64,000 nucleotides of DNA from Duganella sp. CF402. Lineage in GTDB: Bacteria; Pseudomonadota; Gammaproteobacteria; Burkholderiales; Burkholderiaceae_D. Location of the stretch: assembly GCF_900109645.1 (NCBI RefSeq), contig NZ_FOBG01000001.1:248001-312000 (forward strand), given 5' to 3'. Positions 48,194 to 57,149 of this stretch are shown piece after piece. The number at the start of each line of letters is the position of its first letter. Within the stretch, counting starts at the first letter, position 1. Position numbers and translations under genes: made by a program. The notes beneath the pieces were generated by a model. It was not told the origin of the DNA. It saw nothing but the letters and a program-made list of their open reading frames with translations, and did no database searches.

Positions 48194-48325
48194 ATGCACA
48201 GCACACCCGACCCCGATGTGCCGCCACCGTCGCCGGAGAAAGAACCGCCGCCGGACAACCGGCCGACACCGGAACACGCCCCCATTGAAGAACCCGAACC
48301 GCCCAAGCCGGCGGTGAAAACTTGA
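48194..48325 (+). CDS. Small Pro/Glu-rich ORF (43 aa)
   Basis: 43 residues, of which about 17 are Pro and 8 Glu (for example PPPSPEKEPPPDNRPTPEH), with no hydrophobic segment; predicted to be disordered. A good AAGGAG stands 7 bases before the ATG, and it lies between two hairpins (48091-48130 and 48356-48383), so it would be a unit of its own. No family recognised. Low-complexity composition means that chance cannot be excluded. Confidence 0.45.
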   Translation: MHSTPDPDVPPPSPEKEPPPDNRPTPEHAPIEEPEPPKPAVKT

Positions 48326-48355
48326 CGATAAAGTATGCCTCAGCGTGCGCTGGCG

Positions 48356-48383
48356 TACCGTCCGTTGTGTGGAACGGACGGTA
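48356..48383 (+). terminator. Hairpin after the 43-residue ORF
   Basis: Eleven-bp perfect stem TACCGTCCGTT / AACGGACGGTA with a 6-base loop, 30 bases after the stop. No T-run, so it may be a processing or pausing signal. The 140 bases from here to the next ORF show only AT-richer sequence, probably promoter. Confidence 0.4.
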
Positions 48384-48523
48384 TGCTGGTTCCACGCCAC
48401 CAAACGTTGCTCAATGGATATATTTTTCCCTATTTGTGTCTGGCGTCACACAGCGGTAATCAAAGAGTTTCTATAATTTAGTCATGTCGTCGATTTCTGT
48501 ATTTCTGTACACGGAGAGCAATC

Positions 48524-48664
48524 ATGGGCAACTCGTTACACAATAAAATCTACCTCGGTCGTCGCACTGTCGCCCTGAGCACCAAGCGAGTACAAGCCAT
48601 GATCTGCATCGCCGCCTTTGCCAGCATCGGCCTGGCCTGGCTGCTGATACGAGCGTTCCAATAA
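48524..48664 (+). CDS. Small single-pass membrane ORF (46 aa)
   Basis: 46 residues. A basic N-terminal half (KIYLGRRTVALSTKRVQ) leads into one strong transmembrane helix (about 27-43, ICIAAFASIGLAWLLIR), a typical N-in small membrane protein. CGGAGAGC stands 7 bases before the ATG. Upstream sequence is AT-rich compared with its surroundings, as expected for a promoter. No family recognised. Confidence 0.55.
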   Translation: MGNSLHNKIYLGRRTVALSTKRVQAMICIAAFASIGLAWLLIRAFQ

Positions 48665-48748
48665 ATAACTTTATTGACATTTTTTCGGCTGGTTCCGCCT
48701 TGCCGCCGCGCCGCTGTGCGCGTACCATGAGGGCCGCAGCAGTCTCTT

Positions 48749-49129
48749 ATGGAAAAAATGGCAATGAAGAATGAAAAATTCACGCAGGACGAGTACGACG
48801 CCCTGTACGAAATCAAGCGCGGCATCAAGGGCGATCGCGTCAGTGCGTGTGTGGGCCGCAACAGCAAGCGCCTGTCCGGCCTCAAGCTGATCAGCATCGC
48901 GCACAACGGCCGCATTTCGCTGACGGAAAAGGGCGAGCAGGCGATCTTCCTGCGCCGCTGCGTGCTGGCGCTGCGCGCGCTGTCCGAGCAGGCCGGCGCA
49001 GCGGTCGACGCCGACGTGGCCCTGTTCCTCGGCAAGAAATCCCATATCCTCGAGCGCGCCGAAGGCGGCTTTGAAATCAGCGACAAGGGCAGGGAGTCGC
49101 TGGAAGACATCATTAAGCAGGGTTACTGA
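48749..49129 (+). CDS. Conserved hypothetical protein (about 126 aa)
   Basis: 126 residues; an ATG at 48764 (MKNEKFTQDEYDALYEIKRG) would remove five. The sequence looks alpha-helical with a winged-helix-like pattern: IKRGIKGDRVSACVGRNSKRLSGLKLISIAHNGRISLTEKGEQAIFLRR, then a second region GKKSHILERAEGGFEISDKGRESLEDI, two copies of an end-of-domain motif (x-LTEKG / ISDKG). This could be a DNA-binding protein; not certain. Followed by a good terminator. Confidence 0.65.
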   Translation: MEKMAMKNEKFTQDEYDALYEIKRGIKGDRVSACVGRNSKRLSGLKLISIAHNGRISLTEKGEQAIFLRRCVLALRALSEQAGAAVDADVALFLGKKSHILERAEGGFEISDKGRESLEDIIKQGY

Positions 49130-49131
49130 TC

Positions 49132-49158
49132 AAAACGCTCCTCCGGAGCGTTTTTTTT
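49132..49158 (+). terminator. Intrinsic terminator
   Basis: Stem AAAACGCTCC / GGAGCGTTTT with a TCC loop and further T residues, 3 bases after the stop codon. Confidence 0.92.
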
Positions 49159-49204
49159 GCTGTAATGTAGAGCTAATACAGCAAATAAAGAGTCCGGGTC
49201 CGCC

Positions 49205-52200
49205 ATGAGATTCATCACACTGCAAAAGTTTCGCAAACTATTCGGTGTACTGGTGGCGGCCGTGGTGCTGATGTTGCTGGTGGTTTCGCTGTTTGTCGCG
49301 CACGTGCTCAACCAGAGCCGCCTGCGCTACTACGCCAGCGCCGAGGAAACCTCGCACAACCTGGTGGTTTCGCTGGAAAATTTCCTGCATTCGCACTTCC
49401 AGGAGGTGGAGCTGGCCATGCGCCGCGCCGACCTCGAATTCCGCCGCATGCATGAGCAGAAGCGCTTCAGCGATGCGGCCTTCAGCGCCTACCTGCGCGA
49501 ACTCAAGGAGCGCGTGCCGCAGGCGCAGGCGGTGCGCGGCTCCAACGCTGCCGGCATGGTGATCTATGGCGAGCAGGTCGACCTCGCCAATCCGCAAGAC
49601 CTGACCATCCGCGAATTTTATGCGCGCGTGCAGAACGAGCACCAGCTGGTGTTTGGCGTGCCGGTGCAGTCGCGCATCAGCGGCGAGTGGGTACTGCCGC
49701 TGGTTTATCCGCTGACCCTGCCGAATGGCGGCTTTGGCGGCACCGCCTACGTGGTGATGAACAGCGCCCGCATCAGCGAAGCGTTTGCCGGCCTGAATAT
49801 CGGCGCGCATGGTTCCATCGTGCTGCTGGACGACCGCCGGCGCGTGCTGCACCGCTATCCGGAAGTGCCGGACATGCTGATCGGCAGCACCATCAAGGTC
49901 AATCCCGCCACCCAGGCGCTGTTGGACGGCAAGCACAAGCGCGCCAGCTACACCGTGCGCAGCCTGCGCGATGGTCTGGAGCGCACGGTCAGCGTGGAGA
50001 AGGTCGGCGCCTATCCGGTGTACATCGTGGTGGGACTGGCCAGCGACGATTTCCTGGCGCCGTGGCGGCGCGAGGTGCGCAATGCCTTGCTGTTCCTCTG
50101 CGTGCTGGTCGGCTTGTCGGCGGCGCTGCTGTTGGGGGTGCGCTACGGCCTCAACAAGCAGTACGATGCGCTGAGCGCGCTGGGCGAGACGGACCGGGCG
50201 CTGCAAGCCTCGCTGGCGCGCCTGACCGCCTCCGAATCGCGCTGGCGCTCGCTGACCGAAGGCTTGCCGCAGATGGTGTGGACCGCCACGCCGGAGCTGC
50301 GCATCGATTTCCTCAGCCATCACTGGGAAAGTTTCAGCGGCGTCCCGGCCGAGCAATTGTTGGCCTCCGGCGACTGGTCGGCGGTGATCCATCCGGAAGA
50401 CCTGCCGCTGATTAGCGCCGCCTGGCAGCGCGCGCTCGACGGGGGCGAGCAGTTCCGCTGCGACTGCCGGCTGCGCCGGCATGACGGCGAGTGGCGCATC
50501 TTCGATCACCATGCGCTGCCGCAGAAGGATGGCAACGGCGTCATCCTCAGCTGGGTCGGCAGCAGCACCGACCGTACCGAGGCGCGCGCGGCGCACGCTG
50601 CGCTGCTGCAGGCCAAGGAGGCGGCCGACCAGGCGGGCCGCGCCAAGTCCGACTTCGTGGCCAATATGAGCCATGAGATCCGCTCGCCGATGAATGCGGT
50701 GCTGGGCATGTTGCAGCTGCTGCGCCAGACCGAGATGAATGCGCGCCAGCAGGATTACGTCGGCAAGGCCCATGCGGCCGCCGGCGCCTTGCTGGGCCTG
50801 CTCAACGACGTGCTGGACTTTTCCAAGGTGGAGGCGGGCAAGCTGGCGCTCGATCCGCATCCGTTCCGGCTCGACAAGCTGTGGCGCGACCTGGCGGTGA
50901 TTTTGTCGGCCAATGTGGGTTCGCGCAATATCGAGGTACTGTTCCGCATTGCGCCGGAATTGCCGGCGCTGGTGGTGGGTGATGCGCTGCGCCTGCAGCA
51001 GGTGCTGCTCAACCTGGCGGGCAACGCCATCAAGTTCACCGAGCGCGGCGAGGTGGTGGTGTCGGCGCAACTGGTGGCGCAGCAGGACGGTACGCTGACG
51101 ATTGCGTTTGCCATCCGCGATACCGGCATCGGCATTGCGCCCGAGCAGTGCGAGCATATCTTCGATGGTTTCTCGCAGGCCGAGGCGTCTACCGCGCGGC
51201 GCTACGGCGGCACCGGGCTGGGGCTGGCGATCAGCCAGCGGCTGGTGCGCCTGATGGGCGGCACGCTGCGCGTGGTGAGCGAGCCTGGACACGGCAGCGT
51301 GTTCGATTTCACCATCGAGCTGGGCTTGCCGGAGCAGCCGCCCGAGCTGGCCGCGCCGGCCGACGCCGTGGCGTCGGAGGCGCAGCAGGCGGCGATGCGC
51401 GGCCTGTCCTGCCTGGTGGTGGACGACAATCCGGTGGCGCGCACGGTGTTGCGCGAGATGGCGTCGTCGTTCGGCTGGCGGGTCGACGTGGCGGCCGATG
51501 GGCTTGAGGCGCTGGATGCGGTCAGCGCGCAGCTGGCGCGGCGCAAGGCGTATGACGTGGTGTTCATCGACTGGCGCATGCCCGGGCTGGATGGCTGGGA
51601 GACCAGTTGCCGCATCCGCGCGCAGGCGCCGCAGGGCAAGACGCCGCTGATCGTGATGGTGACCGCGCATGACCGCGAACTGCTGGCGCAGCGGTCTCGC
51701 GATATGGCGCCGGTGCTCGATGGTTTCGTGGTCAAGCCGGTGACGGCGTCGATGCTGTTCGATGCGGTGGTCGAGGCGCGCATGGAGCAGCGCAAGCCGC
51801 TGGCGCTGGTGTCGGCGCCGGCGCAGCGGCGGCTGGCTGGCGTGCGGCTGTTGCTGGTGGATGACAATGCGGCCAATCAGCAGGTCGCCAGCGAGTTGTT
51901 GGGCAGCGAAGGCGCGCAGGTGGTGGTGGCTAGCTCGGGGGCGATGGCGCTGGGCGTGTTGAATGGGGCGGGGCCGCTGCCGGATCTGATCTTGATGGAT
52001 ATCCAGATGCCGGAGATGGATGGCTACCAGGCCACCCGGGCGATACAGGCCCGGCTGGGCATGAAGACGCCGCCGATCGTGGCGATGACGGCCAATGCGC
52101 TGGCCTCGGACCGCATCGCGGCGCTGGAAGCCGGCATGGCCGACCACGTCGGCAAGCCGTTCGACCTGGCACAACTGGTGGAGGTGATCCTGCAACACGC

Positions 52201-52672
52201 GCGGCACGGCGGCGCCGCGTCAGCCAACGGAGCGGCGGCCGCCGGACAGCGCGGCGCGGCTGCGCCGGATGCTGCGGCCACGTCGGCTGGGGCGACAACG
52301 GCAGGGGATGAGGCCATGCTGCTGCCCGACGCCGGCCTCAATAGCGTGGCCGCGCTCAAGCGCATGGGCGGGCTGGAATCGGTCTACCTGATCGCGCTGC
52401 GCAGCTTCGTGGCCGAGGCGGAAAAACTGGCGCACGAGCTGCACGCCGCGCGCCGCGGGCAAGACAGCGCTGCCGCCTTGCCCGCGCTGCACACATTGAA
52501 AGGGTTGGCCGGCACCGTCGGCGCCGACCGTCTTGCCACCCTGAGCCAACTGGCCGAGCGCGCCCTCAAGCAGGACGCCACCGCCTGGGCGCCGCTCGAC
52601 CGGGTGCTCGACGCGTGCCCCGAGGTGGCCGGGGACATTGAACAGCTACTTACCGAAAGCCGTCGGCAGTGA
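49205..52672 (+). CDS. Hybrid sensor histidine kinase with two receivers and HPt
   Basis: 1,155 residues. TM1 (about 12-37), a periplasmic Cache-like sensor (38-280), TM2 (about 283-305), PAS/PAC (340-460), HisKA with H490 (NMSHEIRSPMNAVLG), HATPase with the N-box near 603, DTGIGI near 638 and GTGLGLAIS near 669, receiver 1 with D789 (VFIDWRMPG), receiver 2 with D932 (LILMDIQMP), and a C-terminal HPt domain with H1096 (ALHTLKGLAG). The full His-Asp-Asp-His set makes it a BarA/RpfC-type phosphorelay kinase; the output regulator is not adjacent. Its 3' end overlaps the convergent M16 gene by 23 bases. Confidence 0.94.
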   Translation: MRFITLQKFRKLFGVLVAAVVLMLLVVSLFVAHVLNQSRLRYYASAEETSHNLVVSLENFLHSHFQEVELAMRRADLEFRRMHEQKRFSDAAFSAYLRELKERVPQAQAVRGSNAAGMVIYGEQVDLANPQDLTIREFYARVQNEHQLVFGVPVQSRISGEWVLPLVYPLTLPNGGFGGTAYVVMNSARISEAFAGLNIGAHGSIVLLDDRRRVLHRYPEVPDMLIGSTIKVNPATQALLDGKHKRASYTVRSLRDGLERTVSVEKVGAYPVYIVVGLASDDFLAPWRREVRNALLFLCVLVGLSAALLLGVRYGLNKQYDALSALGETDRALQASLARLTASESRWRSLTEGLPQMVWTATPELRIDFLSHHWESFSGVPAEQLLASGDWSAVIHPEDLPLISAAWQRALDGGEQFRCDCRLRRHDGEWRIFDHHALPQKDGNGVILSWVGSSTDRTEARAAHAALLQAKEAADQAGRAKSDFVANMSHEIRSPMNAVLGMLQLLRQTEMNARQQDYVGKAHAAAGALLGLLNDVLDFSKVEAGKLALDPHPFRLDKLWRDLAVILSANVGSRNIEVLFRIAPELPALVVGDALRLQQVLLNLAGNAIKFTERGEVVVSAQLVAQQDGTLTIAFAIRDTGIGIAPEQCEHIFDGFSQAEASTARRYGGTGLGLAISQRLVRLMGGTLRVVSEPGHGSVFDFTIELGLPEQPPELAAPADAVASEAQQAAMRGLSCLVVDDNPVARTVLREMASSFGWRVDVAADGLEALDAVSAQLARRKAYDVVFIDWRMPGLDGWETSCRIRAQAPQGKTPLIVMVTAHDRELLAQRSRDMAPVLDGFVVKPVTASMLFDAVVEARMEQRKPLALVSAPAQRRLAGVRLLLVDDNAANQQVASELLGSEGAQVVVASSGAMALGVLNGAGPLPDLILMDIQMPEMDGYQATRAIQARLGMKTPPIVAMTANALASDRIAALEAGMADHVGKPFDLAQLVEVILQHARHGGAASANGAAAAGQRGAAAPDAAATSAGATTAGDEAMLLPDAGLNSVAALKRMGGLESVYLIALRSFVAEAEKLAHELHAARRGQDSAAALPALHTLKGLAGTVGADRLATLSQLAERALKQDATAWAPLDRVLDACPEVAGDIEQLLTESRRQ

Positions 52673-54038
52673 TTTCCAGCTCCGTGACTTCGCCATAGGT
52701 CTTGGCGATGCCGCGTATGTCGGCCGCCTTGCCGATCAACACCGTCTGCAGCTTGTCGCGCGGGAAGTGCTTGTTGACCAGCGCCTTGGCGCGCTCCGGC
52801 GTCAGGCTGTCGACGTCGCGGGTGAAATTGTCGATCTGCTCGCGGCCCACCTGGTTGGCGTACATATCGCCCAGCAGCCCGGCCAGCTGCTCGCCGGTTT
52901 CATAGCGCGGCGGGAACTGGCCCTTGACGTAGGCCTTGGCCGAATCCAGCGTCGCCTTGTCGATGCCCTTGTCCCACAGGCGCTGGTAAGTCTTGTGGGT
53001 CAGGGCCAGCGCCGCTTCGGTCTTCGGCGACGCGGTAAAGCTGCTGATGGCAAACGTGCCGGTCTGCGACAGCGTGCTGAAACTGCTGAAGGCGCCGTAG
53101 GTCAGGCCGGAGTTGACGCGCAGCTCATCGTTCAGCCACGAAGTGAAACGGCCGCCCAGCACCGTGTTGATCACCTGCAGCGGCACGTAGTCCGGATCAT
53201 TGCGGGCCACGCCGGCGCCGCCGACCAGGAAAGTAGTCTCGATGGCGTCGGCCTTGTTGACCAGCAGCACGCGCGCCTTGTCGGCTTTGACCTTGCCATT
53301 CTGCTGCGCCGCCGGCGCCGGGCCGCTGGCCTGCCACGCGCCGAACAGCGATTCGATCTGCTTGCGCATCTCGCTCTTCTGGAAATCGCCGACCACGATG
53401 ATGGCGGCATTGTCGGGGCGGTAGTAGGTCTGGTAGTAGCGCCGCACGTCGGCCTGCTTGAGCGCGCTGACGCTGCCGACCGTGCCGCTGGCCGGAATCG
53501 CATACGGGCTATCGCCGAACAGCATGGCGCGGTAGTAGTTCTGCACCACGTTGCGCGGCGCTTCCTTGGCCTGCTTGAGGCCGTTCACCTTGCGCTCGCG
53601 CAGCTTGCCCAGCTCGGCCTCGTCGAAGCCCGGCTGCTGGACGATTTCAGCGAACAGCGGCAGCAGCGCGGCCGTGTCGTCGCGCGCGAAGTTGGCCTGC
53701 ACCGTGCTGGACTCGGCCCCGGCGCCACCGGCGATGCGCGCGCCACGGTCATCGAACGCCTGGTCGATGGCGGCCTTGTTGTGGGCCTTGCTGCCCAGCA
53801 GCAGGGCGTCGCCGGTCAGGTTGGACAGGCCCGGTTGTGCGCCGTCGTTGACCGCGCCGGCCTTGACCACGGCGCGGACCGACACCAGCGGCACGTCGTG
53901 GCGTTCCATCAGGTAGACCTTGAGGCCGTTTTGCAGCGTGACAGTATCGAACTCCGGCAGGCGGAATTCGGCGGCGTGGAGCTGTGCGCCGTGCAGTGCG
54001 CTGGCGGCCAGTACGGCGGCGATAAGCGTATGTTTCAT
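52650..54038 (-). CDS. M16-family peptidase, inactive-type subunit, exported
   Basis: 462 residues with a Sec signal peptide (cleavage near HAA-E). The M16 fold is seen in TVTLQNGLKVYLMERHDVPLVSVRAVVKAGAVND and the second half GGRFTSWLNDELRVNSGLTYGAFSSFS. The HxxEH zinc motif is replaced (the region reads LSNLTGDALLLGS), so this copy is not catalytic. It probably pairs with the upstream HFFEH-containing subunit in the periplasm. The ATG is 3 bases after that gene's stop codon, with GGAGG upstream. Confidence 0.9.
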   Translation of the reverse strand: MKHTLIAAVLAASALHGAQLHAAEFRLPEFDTVTLQNGLKVYLMERHDVPLVSVRAVVKAGAVNDGAQPGLSNLTGDALLLGSKAHNKAAIDQAFDDRGARIAGGAGAESSTVQANFARDDTAALLPLFAEIVQQPGFDEAELGKLRERKVNGLKQAKEAPRNVVQNYYRAMLFGDSPYAIPASGTVGSVSALKQADVRRYYQTYYRPDNAAIIVVGDFQKSEMRKQIESLFGAWQASGPAPAAQQNGKVKADKARVLLVNKADAIETTFLVGGAGVARNDPDYVPLQVINTVLGGRFTSWLNDELRVNSGLTYGAFSSFSTLSQTGTFAISSFTASPKTEAALALTHKTYQRLWDKGIDKATLDSAKAYVKGQFPPRYETGEQLAGLLGDMYANQVGREQIDNFTRDVDSLTPERAKALVNKHFPRDKLQTVLIGKAADIRGIAKTYGEVTELEITADGFR

Positions 54039-54041
54039 GGA

Positions 54042-55361
54042 TCAGTCCTCCTTCGCGGCCAGCACGCCGATGGTGCGCTGCGACTTGGTCAGGTATTTGG
54101 CGGCGACGGCCTGGATATCGGCCGGCGTCAGTTTCTGGTAGGCGGCGGGCGCGTCGAACATCTTCTTGTAGCTGCCGAAGAAGACTTCGTAGCTGCCCAG
54201 CTGCAGCGCCTTGCCGTTGATGGTTTCCTGCTCGCGGTACAGGTTGACCAGCTTCTGGTTCTTCACCTTCTGCAGCTCTTCGGCGCTGACGCCTTCCTTG
54301 ACCAGCTTGTCCACTTCGGCCAGCAGCGCCTGTTCCAGCTTGGCGGCCGGCACATTGGCGGCGGCTACCGCCGACAGGTACAGCAGGCCGGGATCGAAGC
54401 CGTCGATGCTGTCGGCGCTGACCTGCGTGGCCAGTTGCGTATCGACCAGCGCCTTGTACAGGCGCGAGGTCTTGCCGCCTGCCAGCACGCTTTGCAGCAC
54501 GTCGAGCGCGTAGTGGTCCGGGCTGTCGTTGGCCGGCACCTTGTAGCCCACGCTCAGGTTGACCGAGGTGGCCGATTCCTTGGTGATGAACAGGCGACGC
54601 TCGCCGGTCTGCGGCGGCTCGATGGTGCGCACCGGCGGCGGCAGGGCGCGCTTGGGGATGCCGCCGAAATACTTGGTAGCCAGCTGCTTGACCTGCTCGG
54701 CCTTCACATCGCCCACCACCACGGCCACGGCGTTATTGGGCGCGTAGTAGGTGCGGAAGTAGTGCTCAAGGTCAGCCTGGGTCCAGGCCTTGATGTCGGA
54801 CTCGTGGCCGATTACCGGCAGCGCGTACGGGTGGGCGGTGAAGGCCACGCTGTTGATCTCGTTGTACAGCGCCATCAGGTTGGAGTTCTCGAGGTTGGTG
54901 CTGCGTTCGGACAGCACCACGCCGCGCTCGCTCTCCACCATCTTCGGATCAATGGTGAGGTGGGCCACGCGGTCGCTTTCCAGCGTAAAGATGGTCTCCA
55001 GCGCCGAGGCCGGGAACCAGTCCTGGTACACCGTCAGGTCGCTGCTGGTGAAGGCGTTGTTGGAGCCGCCGTTGGCCTCCATCGTGCGGTCGAACATTTT
55101 CGGGCCGAACTTCTTGGAGCCGTTGAACATCATGTGTTCAAAGAAGTGCGACAAACCGGTGATGCCGGGCGCTTCATTGCGCGAGCCGACTTTCCAGAAG
55201 GTGTACATGGTGGCGTTGGGAATGCCGTGCGATTCCAGCACGATGAACTTCATGCCATTGTTCAGCGTGAAGGTTTGCACCTGATCGGCGCTGATCGCGG
55301 CCTGCGCGGTGGTGGCCGACAAGGCGAGCATCAGGCTCGCGGCCAGGACTTTCCATTTCAT
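54042..55361 (-). CDS. M16-family zinc peptidase, active subunit, exported
   Basis: 439 residues from the ATG at 55361, GGAG upstream. Signal peptide with cleavage at AQA-A near residue 21. The inverted zinc motif H72-F-F-E75-H76 is intact and the third ligand Glu lies in ESERGVVLSER; the C-terminal half holds the GGKTSRLYKALVDTQLA region. Members cut small peptides in the periplasm, and act as a heterodimer with a non-catalytic partner, here the next gene. The substrate is unknown. It is divergent from the thioesterase gene across 109 bases. Confidence 0.92.
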   Translation of the reverse strand: MKWKVLAASLMLALSATTAQAAISADQVQTFTLNNGMKFIVLESHGIPNATMYTFWKVGSRNEAPGITGLSHFFEHMMFNGSKKFGPKMFDRTMEANGGSNNAFTSSDLTVYQDWFPASALETIFTLESDRVAHLTIDPKMVESERGVVLSERSTNLENSNLMALYNEINSVAFTAHPYALPVIGHESDIKAWTQADLEHYFRTYYAPNNAVAVVVGDVKAEQVKQLATKYFGGIPKRALPPPVRTIEPPQTGERRLFITKESATSVNLSVGYKVPANDSPDHYALDVLQSVLAGGKTSRLYKALVDTQLATQVSADSIDGFDPGLLYLSAVAAANVPAAKLEQALLAEVDKLVKEGVSAEELQKVKNQKLVNLYREQETINGKALQLGSYEVFFGSYKKMFDAPAAYQKLTPADIQAVAAKYLTKSQRTIGVLAAKED

Positions 55362-55470
55362 AAGCGCTCCATCGAGGACGAGTGAGCGCTGAGTGTACAT
55401 CTTTTGATAACTATTTGCGAATGGCAAGCTTAGCAGATAGCATGTCATTAACCACAAAAGGAGTCTGGCA

Positions 55471-55947
55471 ATGGAAAAACCGAACTGGGTAGCGCACGAA
55501 CTGAGCATGACCGTATTGATGACGCCGGATATGGCGAACTTTTCAGGCAACGTGCACGGCGGCACCATCCTGAAGTACCTGGACAGCGTGGCCTATGCCT
55601 GCGCCAGCCGTTACTCCGGCACCTACACCGTGACGCTGTCGGTGGACCAGGTGATGTTCCTGCAGCCGATTCACGTGGGCGAGCTGGTGACCTTCCTGGC
55701 CTCGATCAACTACACCGGCCGCACCTCGATGGAAGTGGGCATCCGCGTGGTGACCGAGAACATCCAGCAGCGCCTGGTGCGCCACGCCAACAGCTGCTAC
55801 TTCACGATGGTGGCGGTGGACTCCCACCGCAAGCCGGTGGAAGTGCCGCCGCTGGTGCCGGAAACCGAAGAGCAGAAGCAGCGCTGGGAACAAGCCGTGT
55901 TGCGCAAGCAGTCGCGCCAGATGGTGCACGGCAATCGCAAGAAATGA
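55471..55947 (+). CDS. Acyl-CoA thioesterase, hotdog fold (YciA/BFIT type)
   Basis: 158 residues. The hotdog signature GNVHGGTILKYLDSVAYACASRYSG with the N..GG...D pattern of catalytic residues, then VDQVMFLQPIHVGELVTFLASINYTGRTSMEVGI. It hydrolyses short- or medium-chain acyl-CoA in the cytoplasm. The C-terminal tail is charged (KQRWEQAVLRKQSRQMVHGNRKK). Its stop codon overlaps the start of the next gene by 4 bases (ATGA), so they are cotranscribed. Confidence 0.9.
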   Translation: MEKPNWVAHELSMTVLMTPDMANFSGNVHGGTILKYLDSVAYACASRYSGTYTVTLSVDQVMFLQPIHVGELVTFLASINYTGRTSMEVGIRVVTENIQQRLVRHANSCYFTMVAVDSHRKPVEVPPLVPETEEQKQRWEQAVLRKQSRQMVHGNRKK

Positions 55948-57035
55948 GCGGCGCAATGCAACGCTTGGCGGCGCTGACGGTGTCGGCGCTGCTGGCTGCA
56001 GCGCTGCCGTGCGCGCTGGCGGCACAGCCCAGCGGCAAGCAGATCATCGGCGATGTGAGCCGCATCGTCGCGCCCAACGGCGTGCAGGAGAACTTCAAGC
56101 TGCACATCAACGGCATCGACCAGTGGGTCTACACGCGCGGGCAGGACCGCAAGAACCCGGTGCTGCTGTTCGTGCACGGCGGCCCGGCCTCGACCAGTGC
56201 GCCGACCATGTGGATGTACCAGCGTCCGTTCGAAGAGTACTTCACAGTAGTCAATTACGACCAGCGTGGGGCCGGCAAGACCTATCTGGAAACCGATCCG
56301 GACACGGTGCGCCCGACCTTGCGCATCGACCAGTTCGTCGATGATGCGGTGCAGATTGCCGAGCAAGTCTCGAAGCGCTACGGCAAGCGCAAGGTGATCC
56401 TGGTCGGGCACAGCTGGGGCACGGTGGTGGGCATGCGCGCGGCGCTGAAACGGCCGGATTTGTTCCATGCCTACGTTGGCATCGGCCAGGTCATCAGCAT
56501 GCTGGACAACGAAAGGGTCAGCTTCGACTTCGCGCTGGCGCAGGCGCGCAAGGAGCACAACGAGAAGGCCATCAAGGAGCTGGAATCGATTGCGCCCTAT
56601 CCGGGCGATACGCCGCTCACGCGCGAACGCATCATCACCGAGCGCAACTGGGCGCAGCATTACGGCGGCCTGGCCGCGTACCGCAGCGATTTCGCCTACT
56701 ACTTCGACGCGCCGCTGCTGTCGCCGGAATATGACGAGGCGGCCATCAAGGCCATCGACCAGGGCAGCCTGCTGACGCTGGAACGGATACTGAACGAATG
56801 GCTGCAGGTGGACCTCAAGCCGGTCAAGCGCTTCCCGATTCCGGTGGTGATGTTCATGGGGCGGCACGACTACACCACGCCGTCCGAACCGACCGCCGCC
56901 TGGCTGGCGAAGGTCAAGGCGCCGTACAAGCGCGCGGTCTGGTTCGAAAACTCCTCGCACCTGGTGCAGTTCGAGGAGCCGGGCAAGACGCTGGTCAGCT
57001 TGCTCGAATACGTGCGCCCACTGGCAAAGGATTAA
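55944..57035 (+). CDS. Exported alpha/beta hydrolase (proline iminopeptidase-like)
   Basis: 363 residues. N-terminal hydrophobic signal (LAALTVSALLAAALPCALAAQ). The oxyanion motif HGGPA follows, then VVNYDQRGAGKT, and the nucleophile elbow G-H-S-W-G in LVGHSWGTVVGM; the Asp is in MFMGRHDYTTP and the His in FENSSHLVQFEEP. The pattern is that of prolyl iminopeptidase-type (S33) enzymes. The signal suggests a periplasmic location. It is coupled to the thioesterase gene by an ATGA overlap; the functional link is not clear. Confidence 0.87.
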   Translation: MSGAMQRLAALTVSALLAAALPCALAAQPSGKQIIGDVSRIVAPNGVQENFKLHINGIDQWVYTRGQDRKNPVLLFVHGGPASTSAPTMWMYQRPFEEYFTVVNYDQRGAGKTYLETDPDTVRPTLRIDQFVDDAVQIAEQVSKRYGKRKVILVGHSWGTVVGMRAALKRPDLFHAYVGIGQVISMLDNERVSFDFALAQARKEHNEKAIKELESIAPYPGDTPLTRERIITERNWAQHYGGLAAYRSDFAYYFDAPLLSPEYDEAAIKAIDQGSLLTLERILNEWLQVDLKPVKRFPIPVVMFMGRHDYTTPSEPTAAWLAKVKAPYKRAVWFENSSHLVQFEEPGKTLVSLLEYVRPLAKD

Positions 57036-57149
57036 CTGCGGCGCTTCTGCAATAAGAGATACGCGGGACGCCCAGATGTGGTGAGGCGGTTCCGCGTGCA
57101 GCTGGTTAAGCTTCCGGCTCCATTTATTTATGCGAGCAAGGAAGAAATC

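Noticed and set aside
32469..48395. A 5,308-codon open frame on the minus strand across the giant gene
   Set aside because: It is in exact codon register with the sense gene and has no ribosome-binding site or recognisable domain; its composition (His, Gln, Val, Ala-rich) is the mirror of GGC/GAC/AAC codons. Only the last 49 codons, with their own AGGAG, are kept as a possible gene.
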